DNA of 5,810 nt, taken from NCBI GenBank assembly GCA_022360735.1, contig JAKSCF010000167.1:1-5810 (forward strand), in the 5' to 3' direction. Shown here one piece after another: positions 5,241 to 5,810 of the stretch. The position numbers and the translations under genes were made by a program. Position 1 is the first letter of the stretch. Each line of letters begins with the position of its first letter. This DNA comes from Clostridia bacterium. GTDB taxonomy: Bacteria > Bacillota_A > Clostridia > Peptostreptococcales > JAAYPU01. The notes under the pieces were generated by a model. The model had not been told where the DNA came from. It ran no database searches and worked only from the letters and a program-made list of their open reading frames with translations.

Positions 5241-5810
5241 TTAGTCTTCGTACAATTCCTTTATTCTTTTTTCAACAGAAGGAACAACATCTTCTGGTTT
5301 TTCTTTATTTAAAACAACTCTTTGTATTCCTTCTGCCAATTCCTCCATAGCTTTATTAAACATTGGATGTCTGGCCGGCATAGGACGTGTGGTTTTAAGT
5401 GCTTCAATAAAGATTTTCATATGTGCATTTTCTGGTTGTTGATAAAAATCCAATGCTTCTACAGATTTTCTTGACGGGTTCTTATTACCGTTATTATCAT
5501 TATAGATGGTCATGCCTTCCGGTCCACTTAAATAGTCTATAAGCATGGCTGCTTCATTAGCATGTTTTGTCGTATTAAAGATAGCTAAATCATGCTCTAT
5601 CATAAACCCATAACCTTCCGGAACCGGCATAATACCTATTTCATCTTTGAATTCTTGTCCTTTTGGGCTTAAATTAAGATATATAGAGTAACCAAAGTCT
5701 CCATCAATAATAAAGCCAACCTGTCCTTGAGCAAACATATTTCTCAATTCCTTAAAAATACCAGACTCCGGAGCAATGCCATTTTTAATTAAATAATCAG
5801 CTTCTTCAAA
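5241..5810 (-). CDS. Extracellular sugar-binding protein of a CUT1 ABC importer, C-terminal part (cut by right edge)
   Basis: The frame is open from the window edge to a TAA at 5241, giving the last 189 residues; the signal peptide, lipobox and N-lobe lie outside. The visible part resembles the C-terminal lobe of MalE/SBP_bac_1-type proteins: an FAQGQVGFIIDGDFGYSIY strand-helix region (about 25-43), GIMPVPEGYGFMIEHDLAIF (about 59-78), a NEAAMLIDYLSGPEG helix (about 84-98), and a PMPARHPMFNKAMEELAEGIQRV region near the end (about 138-160) followed by EDVVPSVEKRIKELYED. A TTG at 5747 could be mistaken for a start, but homologous sequence continues upstream of it (FEEADYLIKNGIAPESG), so it is internal. 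It would capture the oligosaccharide outside the membrane and deliver it to the two permeases that follow. Which sugar it binds cannot be told from this half. Confidence 0.92.
   Translation of the reverse strand, partial: FEEADYLIKNGIAPESGIFKELRNMFAQGQVGFIIDGDFGYSIYLNLSPKGQEFKDEIGIMPVPEGYGFMIEHDLAIFNTTKHANEAAMLIDYLSGPEGMTIYNDNNGNKNPSRKSVEALDFYQQPENAHMKIFIEALKTTRPMPARHPMFNKAMEELAEGIQRVVLNKEKPEDVVPSVEKRIKELYED

Overview
The window looks like chromosomal DNA from a low-GC, Gram-positive, polysaccharide-degrading clostridium (Lachnospiraceae or Ruminiclostridium/Acetivibrio-like; the exact taxon is inference). The grounds are AT-rich coding sequence, G-rich Shine-Dalgarno sites, a CUT1-type sugar transporter without its own ATPase, a secreted GH43-family glycosidase with a ricin/CBM13-like domain, a YesM-type sensor kinase, and the relic of an IS256-family insertion sequence. 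Every credible gene is on the minus strand, so the transcriptional order runs from the right edge to the left edge.

In that order the layout is as follows. (1) 5810-5241 is the C-terminal part of an extracellular sugar-binding protein, cut by the right edge. (2) 5240-5121 is a gap holding a long stem-loop whose three imperfect pairs are all G-U wobbles in the minus-strand RNA. (3) 5120-4209 is a MalF-like permease. (4) 4208-4005 is a gap with a perfect 26-bp palindrome and a 16-bp-arm inverted repeat, unlike its AT-rich surroundings. (5) 4004-3159 is a MalG-like permease. (6) 3158-3066 is a short gap with an 8-bp hairpin. (7) 3065-1656 is a secreted GH43 enzyme resembling exo-beta-1,3-galactanases. 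(8) 1655-1140 is a gene-free stretch holding a terminator-like hairpin, an IS256-derived relic of about 250 bp, and a promoter that appears to take its -35 box from the relic's end. (9) 1139-1 is the N-terminal 379 residues of a membrane sensor histidine kinase, cut by the left edge.

The genes read as one carbohydrate-use locus. The GH43 enzyme would trim a galactan or similar side chain outside the cell. The lipoprotein-type binding protein and two permeases would import the products, powered by a shared ATPase encoded elsewhere. A two-component system would sense the substrate and control the operon. The substrate (beta-1,3-galactan/arabinogalactan) is an inference from GH43 motifs and is not proven. 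I found no CRISPR array, tRNA, rRNA or clearly new gene system. The points most worth a second look are the intergenic RNA/DNA structures, the probable hybrid IS-derived promoter and the altered GH43 active-site motif.
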